Source: Prevotellaceae bacterium
GTDB lineage: Bacteria; Bacteroidota; Bacteroidia; Bacteroidales; Bacteroidaceae
Length of the DNA: 53,055 nucleotides
Assembly (NCBI GenBank): GCA_029218445.1
Contig: JAQXRI010000129.1
Location: 1-53,055, forward strand
Direction of reading: 5' to 3'
Part shown: positions 1-8,182 of the stretch, piece after piece
Layout of the letters: each line of letters begins with the position of its first letter
Numbering within the stretch: position 1 is the stretch's first letter
Made by a program: the position numbers and the translations under genes
Notes under the pieces: generated by a model
Told to the model about the DNA's origin: nothing
Databases searched by the model: none
The model's input: the letters and a program-made list of their open reading frames with translations, nothing else

Positions 1-57
1 AGTCCCGACTTTACCGAGCGCGACATACAACGCCTCTTGCCCTACGTTGAATATTGA
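1..57 (+). CDS. 3' end of an unidentified protein (partial)
   Basis: The first 18 codons form an open frame that ends in TGA at 55-57 and enters from outside the window. The visible tail is SPDFTERDIQRLLPYVEY. Codon choice resembles the neighbouring genes, so this is probably the end of a real gene, but the fragment is too short to assign a family. Confidence 0.45.
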   Translation, partial: SPDFTERDIQRLLPYVEY

Positions 58-70
58 GAGGCATGTGTAT

Positions 71-107
71 AAAACAAAAAATCCTGTAAGTAGAGTAACT
101 TACAGGA
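71..107 (-). terminator. intrinsic terminator of first tRNA-Asn
   Basis: Perfect 10-bp arms TCCTGTAAGT (82-91) and ACTTACAGGA (98-107) with a 6-nt loop. Read on the minus strand the stem is followed by a T-rich run (complement of 71-81). It lies 12 bp past the tRNA 3' end. Confidence 0.8.
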
Positions 108-119
108 ACTTGTGTTTTG

Positions 120-193
120 CGCTTCAGGATGGGCTTGAACCAACGACCCCATGATTAACAGTCATGTGCTCTAACCAACTGAGCTACTGAAGC
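120..193 (-). tRNA. tRNA-Asn (anticodon GTT)
   Basis: Minus-strand cloverleaf with acceptor arms GCTTCAG / CTGAAGC, D-arm AGCTCAGTTGGTTAGAGC, anticodon loop CTGTTAA with GTT, a GGTTCAAGC T-loop region and discriminator G. CCA is not encoded. It is a single-gene unit with its own promoter (226-258) and terminator (71-107). An identical copy lies at 1011-1084. Confidence 0.95.
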
Positions 194-225
194 AGTATAT
201 TTGCGCCTCATTTCTGAATTGCGGT

Positions 226-258
226 GCAAAGGTACTATGTTTTTTTGAAACCACCAAA
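226..258 (-). promoter_or_regulatory. Bacteroidota promoter for first tRNA-Asn
   Basis: On the minus strand TACCTTTGC (-7; complement of 226-234) lies 20 bp after TTTG (-33; complement of 255-258). This matches the Bacteroidota sigma-ABfr consensus. The predicted start leaves a leader of about 26 nt before the tRNA. Confidence 0.85.
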
Positions 259-417
259 TTTTTAGCCGTTTTTCTTCTGTAAGGATTGATTTTTTTCGAT
301 GTGCGTGGTTGTAAAAGGCCACAAACTCCGCGAGGCGTAATAATGTTTTGTTTTCTATCAACTCCTACCATCACCCGCAACTGAACTTTAATTTTTTAAT
401 TTTTAATTCTTTAATCT

Positions 418-439
418 CAAGCGCGCCGAAACGCGCTTG
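418..439 (-). terminator. GC-rich hairpin after the InlB-repeat remnant
   Basis: Perfect 8-bp arms CAAGCGCG / CGCGCTTG with a 6-nt loop, just past the stop codon of the minus-strand ORF. An A/T-rich tract follows on the minus strand, but there is no pure T-run, so termination is likely rather than certain. Confidence 0.55.
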
Positions 440-441
440 AC

Positions 442-708
442 CTACTCGCCTATTGCGCCGCCCTGCTCTTCATCACCGCCAGTGATGTTGCCTGCAAACT
501 CGGCCGTCAGGGTTACTGCCTTGCCAGTGGTGGTGTAGGTGCGGGTGGCGTTGGTGTCGCCGTCGCTCCACTTCACGAAATGGTATGCTGCGTTTGGCGT
601 TGCCTTCAGCTCCACCTCAGTGCCTGCCGCATACATGCCGCCGCCACTTACAGTGCCGTACTCTGCGTTGTTGGCCTCAACAGTGAGCATAAACTTGTTA
701 GCTCTCAC
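442..708 (-). pseudogene. remnant with one divergent InlB B-type repeat
   Basis: An 88-codon frame starting at GTG. Residues about 8-70 resemble a single divergent InlB/Listeria-Bacteroides repeat of the kind found in strings on large cell-surface proteins: a GTVSGGG motif, a TEVELKATPN strand, the YHFVKWSDG signature and a final LTAEF strand. There is no signal peptide, no other domain, and a TGA two codons before the GTG. The frame begins inside a 7-bp tandem repeat (702-732). I read it as the leftover 3' end of a surface protein gene. It could still be expressed as a small protein, but nothing supports that. Confidence 0.5.
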
Positions 709-732
709 CTCTCACCCCTTACCTCTCACCTC
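702..732. repeat. 7-bp tandem array (CTCTCAC type)
   Basis: CTCTCAC CTCTCAC CCCTTAC CTCTCAC CTC: four and a half units of exactly 7 bp, just upstream of (and overlapping the GTG of) the InlB-repeat remnant. The rest of 733-967 is A/T-rich with no gene or clear signal that I can see. Confidence 0.75.
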
Positions 733-967
733 CAATTTTCTTTACACGCTTCAAAGTTACGACAAAATTTTTTTTTATGCAATTAATTGCATAAATAATT
801 TCCGGCAATTATGTTTTTTTTGGAAACACTTTAATATACAAACTTTTGTTGATTATAGAAATTTTGCGTGACATCGGCCTGCTAATCCTATATAATTAGA
901 ACACAAAGGCACAAAAAAACATGGAACCAAGGCATTCTTTAGATAAAAAGGTTGGAGGTGAAGAATA

Positions 968-1009
968 GAAAAAAAAGACCAAGAATTTATTTCTAAATTC
1001 CTGGTCTTT
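968..1009 (-). terminator. intrinsic terminator of second tRNA-Asn
   Basis: 15-bp arms (974-988 and 995-1009) with one mismatch and a 6-nt loop. On the minus strand the stem runs into a T-run. The hairpin abuts the tRNA 3' end at 1011. Confidence 0.8.
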
Positions 1010-1010
1010 G

Positions 1011-1084
1011 CGCTTCAGGATGGGCTTGAACCAACGACCCCATGATTAACAGTCATGTGCTCTAACCAACTGAGCTACTGAAGC
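1011..1084 (-). tRNA. tRNA-Asn (anticodon GTT), second copy
   Basis: Identical in sequence to the tRNA at 120-193, including discriminator G and absence of CCA. It has its own promoter (1115-1147) and its own unrelated terminator (968-1009). Confidence 0.95.
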
Positions 1085-1114
1085 AATATTTGCGCCTCAT
1101 TTCTGAATTGCGAT

Positions 1115-1147
1115 GCAAAGGTAGTATGTTTTTTTGTAATAGCCAAA
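1115..1147 (-). promoter_or_regulatory. Bacteroidota promoter for second tRNA-Asn
   Basis: Minus-strand TACCTTTGC (complement of 1115-1123) lies 20 bp from TTTG (complement of 1144-1147), the same geometry as the promoter of the first copy. Confidence 0.85.
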
Positions 1148-1228
1148 CTTTTTCGTGATTTTTTTCGAAAAAAGGCGTATTTTTCTTATTTTTCGTTCAA
1201 AATATGGTGGTTTTAGCTATATAATTAC

Positions 1229-1237
1229 TAATTTTGC
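1229..1237 (+). promoter_or_regulatory. -7 element upstream of the S41 peptidase
   Basis: TAATTTTGC fits TAnnTTTGC and lies 25 bp before the ATG at 1263. No good TTTG is seen at the -33 position. Confidence 0.6.
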
Positions 1238-1262
1238 ACCCAAAATAAGCATTTAAAGAGAA

Positions 1263-2927
1263 ATGAAGAAAATTCTTGCATTAGTTGCGCTCGCAATGAC
1301 TGTTGTTGCTCCTGTGAATGCCCAACAGTCGAAAAACCATAATTTCGAGGTGGCAAAATACCTGGATGTGTTCAACAATATATATAAAGGCCTTGACCTG
1401 ATGTATGTGGATTCGCTGAATCCGCAGGAGGTGATAGGCAACGGCATAAAGGCCATGCTGCGCAGTCTTGACCCTTATACCGAGTATTATCCTGAGGAAA
1501 AGACGAAAGACTTGAAGCTTATGCTGACGGGAAAGTATGCGGGTATAGGTTCGATAATAAGATGGCACCAGCGGCTGAAAACTTCAGTCGTTGACGAGCC
1601 TTTTGAGGGTATGCCTGCCGCCGAGGTGGGGCTGAAGAAGGGCGACGTGATACTGAGCATTGACAACCTCGACATGAAAGGAAAGGAAATCAGCTACGTG
1701 ACCGACCATCTGAAAGGAACGGCCGGGTCGTCGTTTGTATTGAAAGTGAAGAGGCCAACGACGGGAAAAATCATGAGCTTCAAGGTGACGCGCCAAAACA
1801 TAAAAGAGCGCGACATACCTTATTATGGCATGCTTAACGACGAGATAGCATACATCAATTTCAAGTCGTACATTGACGGAAGTGCAAGAAAAATGCGCAA
1901 CGCATTCATAGAACTCAAGAACAAGGGAGCCAAGAAGCTGATACTCGACTTGCGCGACAATGGCGGAGGAGCCGTTCAGGAGGCTGTTGACATAATTAAC
2001 ATGTGGGTGCCGAAGGGAACGGTGATAATTGAGCAAAAAGGCAAACTGCCACAAGCCAACCACGACTACAAAACCCGACTGGAACCCGTTGACACGCTGA
2101 TGCCAATGGTGGTGATGGTCAATGGCGCGACGGCAAGTTCGAGCGAGATAACCTGCGGGTCGCTGCAGGACCTCGACAGAGCATTAATATTAGGTACGCG
2201 CACGTATGGCAAAGGACTCGTGCAGGCTCCTATCGACATGCCATACAACGGCAACCTGAAACTGACGACTGGAAAATACTACATTCCAAGTGGAAGATGC
2301 ATACAGGCCGTAAACTATAAGCACAGCGGCGGAGGCTATTTGGAAAGCATACCCGACAGCCTTACCAGAGTGTTTCATACAAGAAACGGACGTGAGGTGC
2401 GCGATGGAGGTGGCATAATGCCCGACGTTGTGGTCGCTCCCGACACATTGCCGAACATTGCCGTCTATATCGACCGCCTTGACTCGATGGAGGTGATGTT
2501 TGACTATGTGGCAGAGTATGTGGCGAAGCACAGCGCAATAGCGCCGCCACGCGAATTCAGATTGAGCGACGCTGAATTTGCCGAATTCAAGCGGCGTGTC
2601 GTGGAAAGCGGATTCGACTACGACCCCGAGAGCGAGAAAGCACTGGGCGAACTGGAGAAACTCGTGAAGTTTGAAGGCTATTATGACGATGCCAAGGAGG
2701 AGTTTGAGGCACTGAGGAAAAAGCTCAAGCACAATGTGGCTCGTGATATAGAAAAGGAGAAGGCGACACTGAAGGAAATGCTGGAGCGCGACATCGTGAC
2801 GGCCTTTTATTATCAAGCGGGAGGAATAGAAAACTCGATGTGCTACGACAAGCAGCTGAAGGAAGCCGTCAAGCTGTTGGACAACGAAGAAGAATACAAG
2901 TCAAAGTTGCAGGGCGGCACGAAGTGA
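1263..2927 (+). CDS. S41 family C-terminal processing peptidase (CtpA/Prc type)
   Basis: A secreted serine protease that would cut proteins near their C-termini in the periplasm. The 554-residue product starts with a signal peptide (residues 1-20, cut near VNA-QQ). A PDZ domain follows at about 88-175 and the S41 protease core at about 180-350. The Ser-Lys dyad is visible: S292 in NGATASSSEI and K317 in TYGKGLVQ, 25 residues apart as in known CtpA/CtpB enzymes. The last 150 residues are charged and helical, as in longer Bacteroidota members. It has its own -7 element and is not obviously in an operon with rimP. The physiological substrate is not visible from the sequence. Confidence 0.93.
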   Translation: MKKILALVALAMTVVAPVNAQQSKNHNFEVAKYLDVFNNIYKGLDLMYVDSLNPQEVIGNGIKAMLRSLDPYTEYYPEEKTKDLKLMLTGKYAGIGSIIRWHQRLKTSVVDEPFEGMPAAEVGLKKGDVILSIDNLDMKGKEISYVTDHLKGTAGSSFVLKVKRPTTGKIMSFKVTRQNIKERDIPYYGMLNDEIAYINFKSYIDGSARKMRNAFIELKNKGAKKLILDLRDNGGGAVQEAVDIINMWVPKGTVIIEQKGKLPQANHDYKTRLEPVDTLMPMVVMVNGATASSSEITCGSLQDLDRALILGTRTYGKGLVQAPIDMPYNGNLKLTTGKYYIPSGRCIQAVNYKHSGGGYLESIPDSLTRVFHTRNGREVRDGGGIMPDVVVAPDTLPNIAVYIDRLDSMEVMFDYVAEYVAKHSAIAPPREFRLSDAEFAEFKRRVVESGFDYDPESEKALGELEKLVKFEGYYDDAKEEFEALRKKLKHNVARDIEKEKATLKEMLERDIVTAFYYQAGGIENSMCYDKQLKEAVKLLDNEEEYKSKLQGGTK

Positions 2928-3026
2928 CAACAGCTTGGAATGCCATAAATGGCCTGTAGATGTTAAATAAGTTTAACGTATAGGCACATTCTTCAAGTTT
3001 CATGCTTCAATATTCACTTTTCTTTG

Positions 3027-3035
3027 TACCTTTGC
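3027..3035 (+). promoter_or_regulatory. -7 element before the rimP-nusA-infB leader
   Basis: TACCTTTGC is a full match to the Bacteroidota -7 consensus. No TTTG is present 20 bp upstream. Transcription would start at about 3042, only a few bases before the terminator-like hairpin at 3048. The stretch 2928-3026 shows nothing else recognisable. Confidence 0.6.
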
Positions 3036-3047
3036 ACCTGTTCAGTG

Positions 3048-3089
3048 GAATGAGGAGCTTCTCCGAAAGCTCCTCATTCTTGTTTTTTT
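3048..3089 (+). terminator. strong terminator/attenuator hairpin in the rimP leader
   Basis: Perfect 13-bp arms GAATGAGGAGCTT (3048-3060) and AAGCTCCTCATTC (3067-3079), 6-nt loop, then TTG and seven T (3083-3089). It sits between the -7 element at 3027 and rimP at 3139. It could end transcription of the peptidase gene, attenuate the rimP-nusA-infB operon, or do both. Confidence 0.8.
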
Positions 3090-3095
3090 AGCTCA

Positions 3096-3120
3096 GCCTG
3101 CCTGAATGAAGCGGGCGGGC
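3096..3120 (+). promoter_or_regulatory. second GC-rich hairpin in the rimP leader
   Basis: Arms GCCTGCCTG (3096-3104) and CGGGCGGGC (3112-3120) pair over 9 bp (two G-U pairs in RNA) around a 7-nt loop. It ends 18 nt before the rimP ATG. Its loop-side bases GAATGA (3104-3109) could also pair with TCATTC (3074-3079) of the upstream terminator, so alternative folds are possible. Confidence 0.55.
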
Positions 3121-3138
3121 ATAGTAAAATTATAAGAT

Positions 3139-3606
3139 ATGATAGAGAAGACTGTAGTTAAGACATTTGTGGAAGAGTGGTTGGCTAACAACGACTATTT
3201 TCTGGTTGACGTAACCTTTACCCCCGACGATCGCATCGTGGTGGAGATAGACCATGCCGACGGAGTGTGGATTGAGGACTGTGCCGAACTGAGCCGTTTC
3301 CTTCAGGACAAGCTCGGCGAGGAGCTTGGTAACTACGAGCTTGAGGTGGGTTCGGCAGGAATTGGCCAGCCATTCAAGGTTCCGCAGCAATACACCAACC
3401 ATATAGGCAAGGAGGTGGAAGTGCTTGATGCCGACGGCAAGAAGGTGCAGGGAGTGCTCAAGACTGTCGATGGAGCCGACTTTACGGTGGCTGTCAAGGA
3501 GAAGCAGAAACTGGAGGGAAAGAAGCGTCCGGTGATGGTGGAAGTTGACAAGACCTTTAATATGAATAATATAAAATATACAAAATACTTATTAAGTTTC
3601 AAGTAA
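3139..3606 (+). CDS. rimP: ribosome maturation factor RimP
   Basis: RimP assists assembly of the 30S ribosomal subunit in the cytoplasm. The 155-residue protein matches the family in length and plan: an N-terminal alpha/beta domain (about 1-75, with the IVVEIDHADGVWIEDCAELSR region) and a C-terminal SH3-like domain (about 80-155, with GQPFKVPQQY and the KKVQGVLKTVDG strand pair). It is the first gene of rimP-nusA-infB, a gene order shared by many bacteria, and ends 6 nt before nusA. No Shine-Dalgarno is seen, normal for this phylum. Confidence 0.95.
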   Translation: MIEKTVVKTFVEEWLANNDYFLVDVTFTPDDRIVVEIDHADGVWIEDCAELSRFLQDKLGEELGNYELEVGSAGIGQPFKVPQQYTNHIGKEVEVLDADGKKVQGVLKTVDGADFTVAVKEKQKLEGKKRPVMVEVDKTFNMNNIKYTKYLLSFK

Positions 3607-3612
3607 TTAGCT

Positions 3613-4875
3613 ATGGCAGCAAGGAAAGAAGAGAAGGGTCCGAGCATGATCGAGACCTTCCAGGAATTCAAGGAGACCAAGAACATCGACCGTACCACTT
3701 TGGTGAGCGTTCTTGAGGAGAGTTTTCGCAATGTCATTGCGAAGATTTTCGGTAGTGACGCCAACTTCGATGTCATTGTCAATCCTGACAAGGGTGACTT
3801 TGAAATCCACCGCAACCGCATTGTGGTTGCCGACGGCGAGGTGAAGGACGAGAATAAGGAGATATCGTTGACCGACGCCCAGAAGATTGAACCCGACTAC
3901 GAGATTGGAGAAGAGGTGAGCGAAGAGGTGAACTTCAGCAAGTTCGGACGTCGTGCGATACTCAACCTCCGTCAGACGTTGGCGTCGAAGATTCTGGAGC
4001 TCGAGCACGACTCGCTCTATAATAAGTATAAGGACAAGGTGGGCACAGTGGTCAGCGCCGAGGTTTATCAGATGTGGAAGCGCGAGGTGCTTCTCATCGA
4101 CGACGAAGGCAACGAGCTGCATCTGCCAAAGAGCGAGCAGATAAGCCGCGACACATACCACAAAGGCGAGACCGTGAAGGCTGTCGTGCTGCGCGTTGAC
4201 AATGAGAACAACAATCCGCGCATCATACTCAGCCGTACTTCTCCAAAGTTCCTTGAACGACTGCTTGAGGCCGAAGTGCCGGAAATCAACGACGGACTCA
4301 TCTCCATTCGCGGCGTTGCCCGCATGCCCGGCGACAGGGCCAAGGTGGCCGTTGAGAGCTACGACGACCGCATCGATCCTGTAGGAGCCTGCGTGGGCGT
4401 GAAGGGAAGCCGTGTGGCAGGCATCGTGCGCGAGCTGTGCAACGAGAATATCGACGTGATAAACTATTCAAGCAACATCCAGCTCTACATACAGCGTGCC
4501 CTCGCTCCTGCCAACGTGACCAGCATAAGCGTTGACCAGGAGAACCACAAGGCCGAGGTTTACCTCCAGCCCGACCAAGTGTCGCTTGCCATTGGCCGCA
4601 GCGGCATGAACATCAAGCTCGCCAGTATGCTTACCGAGTACACCATCGACGTGTTCCGCGTAGTGAGCGAGGGCGAGGCCGACGAGGACATCTATCTCGA
4701 CGAGTTCTCCGACGAAATCGACCAGTGGGTCATCGACTCAATCAAGGGCATCGGTCTTGACACGGCCAAGGCTGTGCTCAATGCGCCACGCGACATGCTT
4801 ATCGAGAAGGCCGACCTTGAGGAGGAGACTGTTGACCAAGTGCTCCGTGTGCTTAGGACAGAGTTTGAACAATAA
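3613..4875 (+). CDS. nusA: transcription termination/antitermination factor NusA
   Basis: NusA binds RNA polymerase and nascent RNA and tunes pausing, termination and antitermination. Order in the 420-residue product: N-terminal polymerase-binding domain (about 1-130), S1 domain (about 135-205, GTVVSAEV to RIILSRTSP), KH1 and KH2 domains (about 210-350, with [13 protein letters not shown] and [14 protein letters not shown]), and one helix-hairpin-helix-like segment (about 365-420, [13 protein letters not shown]). The acidic AR repeats of the E. coli protein are absent, as is common outside gammaproteobacteria. The hairpin leader before rimP makes feedback control by NusA a reasonable hypothesis. 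Confidence 0.96.
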   Translation: MAARKEEKGPSMIETFQEFKETKNIDRTTLVSVLEESFRNVIAKIFGSDANFDVIVNPDKGDFEIHRNRIVVADGEVKDENKEISLTDAQKIEPDYEIGEEVSEEVNFSKFGRRAILNLRQTLASKILELEHDSLYNKYKDKVGTVVSAEVYQMWKREVLLIDDEGNELHLPKSEQISRDTYHKGETVKAVVLRVDNENNNPRIILSRTSPKFLERLLEAEVPEINDGLISIRGVARMPGDRAKVAVESYDDRIDPVGACVGVKGSRVAGIVRELCNENIDVINYSSNIQLYIQRALAPANVTSISVDQENHKAEVYLQPDQVSLAIGRSGMNIKLASMLTEYTIDVFRVVSEGEADEDIYLDEFSDEIDQWVIDSIKGIGLDTAKAVLNAPRDMLIEKADLEEETVDQVLRVLRTEFEQ

Positions 4876-4931
4876 GCAAGCGGCGGCAAGACTTTTATTT
4901 CTTATTTTTTAATTTAAAATTTATTTCTAAA

Positions 4932-7900
4932 GTGGGCATCAGATTAAATAAAGTATTGACAGAATTGAATATAGGACTTCAAACGGCAGTTGATTTCCTG
5001 AAAAACAAGAGAAGCTTGGGCGAGATAAAGGACGATACAAACCTCTCGACCAAGATTTCAGATGAGCAGTATCATGCCCTGGTCAGCCAGTTCAAAGGCG
5101 ACAAGGACATAAAGAACGAGGCTGAGAAGCTGGCCAAGAAGGGCAAGGACAAAAAGGTCGAGAAGAAGGTGGCCGTAAAGGCCGACGACCTTGTGACCAA
5201 GGTGCAGAAATATACACCGCTCGGACGCATTGACCTTGACAGCATTGGCAAGCCTGCAAAGCCGTCATCTGATGTTCCTGAAACGAAACCCGCCGCTGAG
5301 GCTGCTGCCGAGAGCCCGGTGCGAGACCATCAGAAGCCATCGGCTGAGGTAGTGGAAAAGGTTGTTGAAGAGCCTGTCAAGACAGCTGCAAAGGCTGACG
5401 AAACAGTGCGCCCACAGGCTGTACCCGCCAAGGATGAGGCTAAGGAGAAACTGAAGTCCAACGCTCAGCAACAGGGCGTGGATAAAAAGGATTCAAATGC
5501 CGACACCATGCGCAAACCCGCACGTGATGCCGAAAGAGCAAATACGGAAAAGAAAAAAGAAAATGTAAAGGATGCGGCTCCAGGTGACAATAGAGCCTCG
5601 CAAGCCAGTCAAAACAAGAACAACGTGGACAATAACGCCAACATTAACCGACAGAACGGTAAAGGCCATAAGACTGTGGACAACAACAGTCAGCCAAAGA
5701 AAGCTCAGGTGGAGCGCAATGACGACGAAAACAGAATTTTTACGCTCAAGAGCGAAAAGAAACTGGCTCCAAAGGTAAACGTATTGGGAAAAATTGATTT
5801 GGATGCTCTCAACCAGAGCACACGACCCAAGAAGAAGTCCAAGGAGGAACGTAAGAGAGAACGCGAAGAGAAAGCCATGCACAATGGCGAGAAGAAAAAG
5901 CGTGTACGCATCAACAATGAGCGCGTGGATATTGAAGCCGCTTCCAGCCAGCAGGGTGGAAATGGAGGAAAGAAGAAGAAAAACAAAGGTGGTGGCGGAA
6001 ACAATGGCGGAAACAACCAGGGAAACGCCAACAACAACCAGCAGCAGGGCGGAGGCAAAAACCGCAACAAGAACAAAAACCGGGCACCGAAGCCCATTGA
6101 GGTAAGTGAGGAGGACGTAGCACGCCAGGTAAAGGAGACGCTTGCACGTCTGACAAACAAAAACCAGAACAAGAAGGGTGCCAAGTATCGCCGCGAGAAG
6201 CGAGAGGCCGTACAGGAGCGACTCAACGAGGAGATGCGGGAAGAGCAGGCAGAGAGCAAGACCTTGAAGCTCACCGAATTTGTTACCGTGAGCGAGCTGG
6301 CCACGATGATGAATGTGCCGGTCAACAAGGTCATCGGTACCTGCATGAGTGTGGGCATTATGGTGTCAATCAACCAGCGTCTTGACGCAGAGACCATCAA
6401 TCTTGTGGCCGACGAGTTCGGATTCAAGACCGAGTATGTAAGTGCTGAGGTCAGCGAAGCGGTGAGCGAGGAGGAGGACGACGAGAACGACCTCATACCA
6501 CGCGCTCCAATAGTTACCGTCATGGGACATGTTGACCACGGTAAGACTTCGCTGCTCGACCATATCCGCAAGTCGAACGTCATTGCAGGTGAGGCAGGCG
6601 GCATTACACAGCACATCGGCGCCTACAACGTGACGCTTGGCGACGGACGAAAGATAACCTTCCTCGACACTCCCGGACACGAGGCCTTCACTGCCATGCG
6701 TGCCCGTGGCGCCCAGGTTACCGACATTGCCATCATCATCATCGCCGCCGACGACAGCGTCATGCCTACCACACGCGAGGCCATTGCCCATGCTCAGGCT
6801 GCCAATGTGCCTATGGTGTTTGCAATCAACAAGATAGACAAGCCGGGAGCCAACGCCGACAAGATACGCGAAGACCTTGCCAACATGAACCTCCTTGTGG
6901 AGGAGTGGGGCGGTAAATACCAGTGTCAGGAAATATCGGCAAAGAAAGGCCTCGGCGTGCAGGAACTGCTTGAGAAAGTGCTGCTCGAAGCCGAAATGCT
7001 CGACCTCAAGGCCAATCCAAACCGCCGTGCCACAGGCTCCATCATCGAGTCGTCGCTCGACAAGGGTCGCGGATATGTTTCTACCGTGCTCGTGTCGAAC
7101 GGAACATTGAAGGTGGGCGACATAGTAATTGCTGGTACAAGCCACGGCCGCATCAAGGCCATGTTCAACGAGCGCAACCAGCGCATTGAGAAGGCGTCGC
7201 CAGCCGAGCCGGCAATCATCCTTGGACTTAACGGCGCTCCTACTGCGGGCGACTCGTTCCATGTGATGGAAACCGAGCAGGAAGCCAAGGAGATAGCCAA
7301 CAAGCGTGAGCAGTTGCAGCGTGAGCAGGGCTTGCGCACACAGACGCGTGTTACACTGGCCGACATAAGCCACCGCATTGCACTTGGCTCGTTCAAGGAA
7401 CTCAACCTCATCGTCAAGGGAGATACCGACGGAAGTATCGAGGCTCTCAGCGACTCGTTCATCAAGATGTCAACCGAGAAGATTCAGGTGAACGTCATAC
7501 ACAAGGCCGTTGGACAGATTTCGGAGAACGACGTACAGCTTGCAGCCGCCTCTGACTCCATTATCGTGGGATTCCAGGTGCGTCCTTCATCGGCAGCCCG
7601 CAAACTGGCTGACAAGGAAGGTGTTGAAATCAATACATACTCAATCATCTATGATGCCATCGAGGATATCCACGACGCAATGGAAGGTATGCTCGACAAG
7701 GTTAAGAAAGAGGTCGTTACCGGACAGGTTGAGGTGCGTGAGGTTTACAAGATATCGAAGGTGGGAACCGTTGCCGGTGCATTTGTGACAGAAGGCAAAG
7801 TCCACCGTACCGACAAGGCTCGCCTTGTGCGCGACGGCATCGTAGTACACACAGGCGAAATCAATGCACTGAAGCGTTACAAGGACGACGTTAAGGAGGT

Positions 7901-8006
7901 TGGCGCCAACTTCGAGTGCGGTATCTCGCTCGTCAACTTCAACGACATCCAGCAGGGCGACATCATCGAGACCTTCATGGAGATTGAAGTGCAGCAGAAA
8001 TTGTAA
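4932..8006 (+). CDS. infB: translation initiation factor IF-2
   Basis: IF-2 is the GTPase that brings initiator tRNA to the 30S subunit and promotes subunit joining. The 1024-residue product starts at GTG 4932 ([13 protein letters not shown]), 56 nt after nusA. Residues about 60-340 form a charged Lys/Glu/Ala-rich linker, and about 339-386 are extremely rich in Gly, Asn, Gln and Lys. The conserved half carries a second IF2-N-type domain, G1 GHVDHGKT (532-539), G3 DTPGH (579-583) and G4 NKID (633-636), then domains II to IV ending in MEIEVQQKL. It is longer than E. coli IF-2 (890 residues) because of the disordered N-terminal region. Confidence 0.97.
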   Translation: MGIRLNKVLTELNIGLQTAVDFLKNKRSLGEIKDDTNLSTKISDEQYHALVSQFKGDKDIKNEAEKLAKKGKDKKVEKKVAVKADDLVTKVQKYTPLGRIDLDSIGKPAKPSSDVPETKPAAEAAAESPVRDHQKPSAEVVEKVVEEPVKTAAKADETVRPQAVPAKDEAKEKLKSNAQQQGVDKKDSNADTMRKPARDAERANTEKKKENVKDAAPGDNRASQASQNKNNVDNNANINRQNGKGHKTVDNNSQPKKAQVERNDDENRIFTLKSEKKLAPKVNVLGKIDLDALNQSTRPKKKSKEERKREREEKAMHNGEKKKRVRINNERVDIEAASSQQGGNGGKKKKNKGGGGNNGGNNQGNANNNQQQGGGKNRNKNKNRAPKPIEVSEEDVARQVKETLARLTNKNQNKKGAKYRREKREAVQERLNEEMREEQAESKTLKLTEFVTVSELATMMNVPVNKVIGTCMSVGIMVSINQRLDAETINLVADEFGFKTEYVSAEVSEAVSEEEDDENDLIPRAPIVTVMGHVDHGKTSLLDHIRKSNVIAGEAGGITQHIGAYNVTLGDGRKITFLDTPGHEAFTAMRARGAQVTDIAIIIIAADDSVMPTTREAIAHAQAANVPMVFAINKIDKPGANADKIREDLANMNLLVEEWGGKYQCQEISAKKGLGVQELLEKVLLEAEMLDLKANPNRRATGSIIESSLDKGRGYVSTVLVSNGTLKVGDIVIAGTSHGRIKAMFNERNQRIEKASPAEPAIILGLNGAPTAGDSFHVMETEQEAKEIANKREQLQREQGLRTQTRVTLADISHRIALGSFKELNLIVKGDTDGSIEALSDSFIKMSTEKIQVNVIHKAVGQISENDVQLAAASDSIIVGFQVRPSSAARKLADKEGVEINTYSIIYDAIEDIHDAMEGMLDKVKKEVVTGQVEVREVYKISKVGTVAGAFVTEGKVHRTDKARLVRDGIVVHTGEINALKRYKDDVKEVGANFECGISLVNFNDIQQGDIIETFMEIEVQQKL

Positions 8007-8013
8007 ATTCTTA

Positions 8014-8170
8014 GTTGGCGAGTTGACAAGTAATTAAGTTGACGAGTAGGCAAGTTGGCGAGTGAACAAGAAAATTGTTTGCCAGAAGCAGCTTGCCAAC
8101 TTGCAGAACTTAACCCCTTAACCCGTTAACCCGTTAACCCGTTAACTTGTCAACTCGTTAACTTGTCAAC
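8014..8170. repeat. inverted pair of 8-bp-period arrays between infB and sufB
   Basis: Left array (8014-8070): seven units of 8 bp of the type GTTGRCRA. Right array (8107-8170): eight units of the complementary type, ending in AAC at every eighth base from 8114 to 8170 (for example CCGTTAAC and TTGTCAAC). The spacer is about 36 bp. The arrays are reverse complements of each other in consensus, so the RNA or either DNA strand could form a long imperfect hairpin. No TAnnTTTG promoter is visible before sufB. Confidence 0.8.
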
Positions 8171-8182
8171 TATAAAACATAC

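Larger units (their letters stand above)
116..258. repeat. duplicated tRNA-Asn unit, copy 1
   Basis: This block (tRNA, leader and promoter) is repeated at 1007-1147. The tRNA parts are identical. The leaders differ by a 2-nt indel and a few substitutions, and the -33 to -7 spacing is kept at 20 bp. The terminators of the two copies are unrelated. Confidence 0.8.
1007..1147. repeat. duplicated tRNA-Asn unit, copy 2
   Basis: Counterpart of 116-258: identical tRNA, near-identical leader, equivalent -7 and -33 elements with the same 20-bp spacing. The two copies bracket 800-900 bp that hold only the InlB-repeat remnant. Confidence 0.8.

Noticed and set aside
901..967. 15-codon frame MEPRHSLDKKVGGEE before the second tRNA-Asn terminator
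   Set aside because: Too short, no promoter or family resemblance; likely chance.
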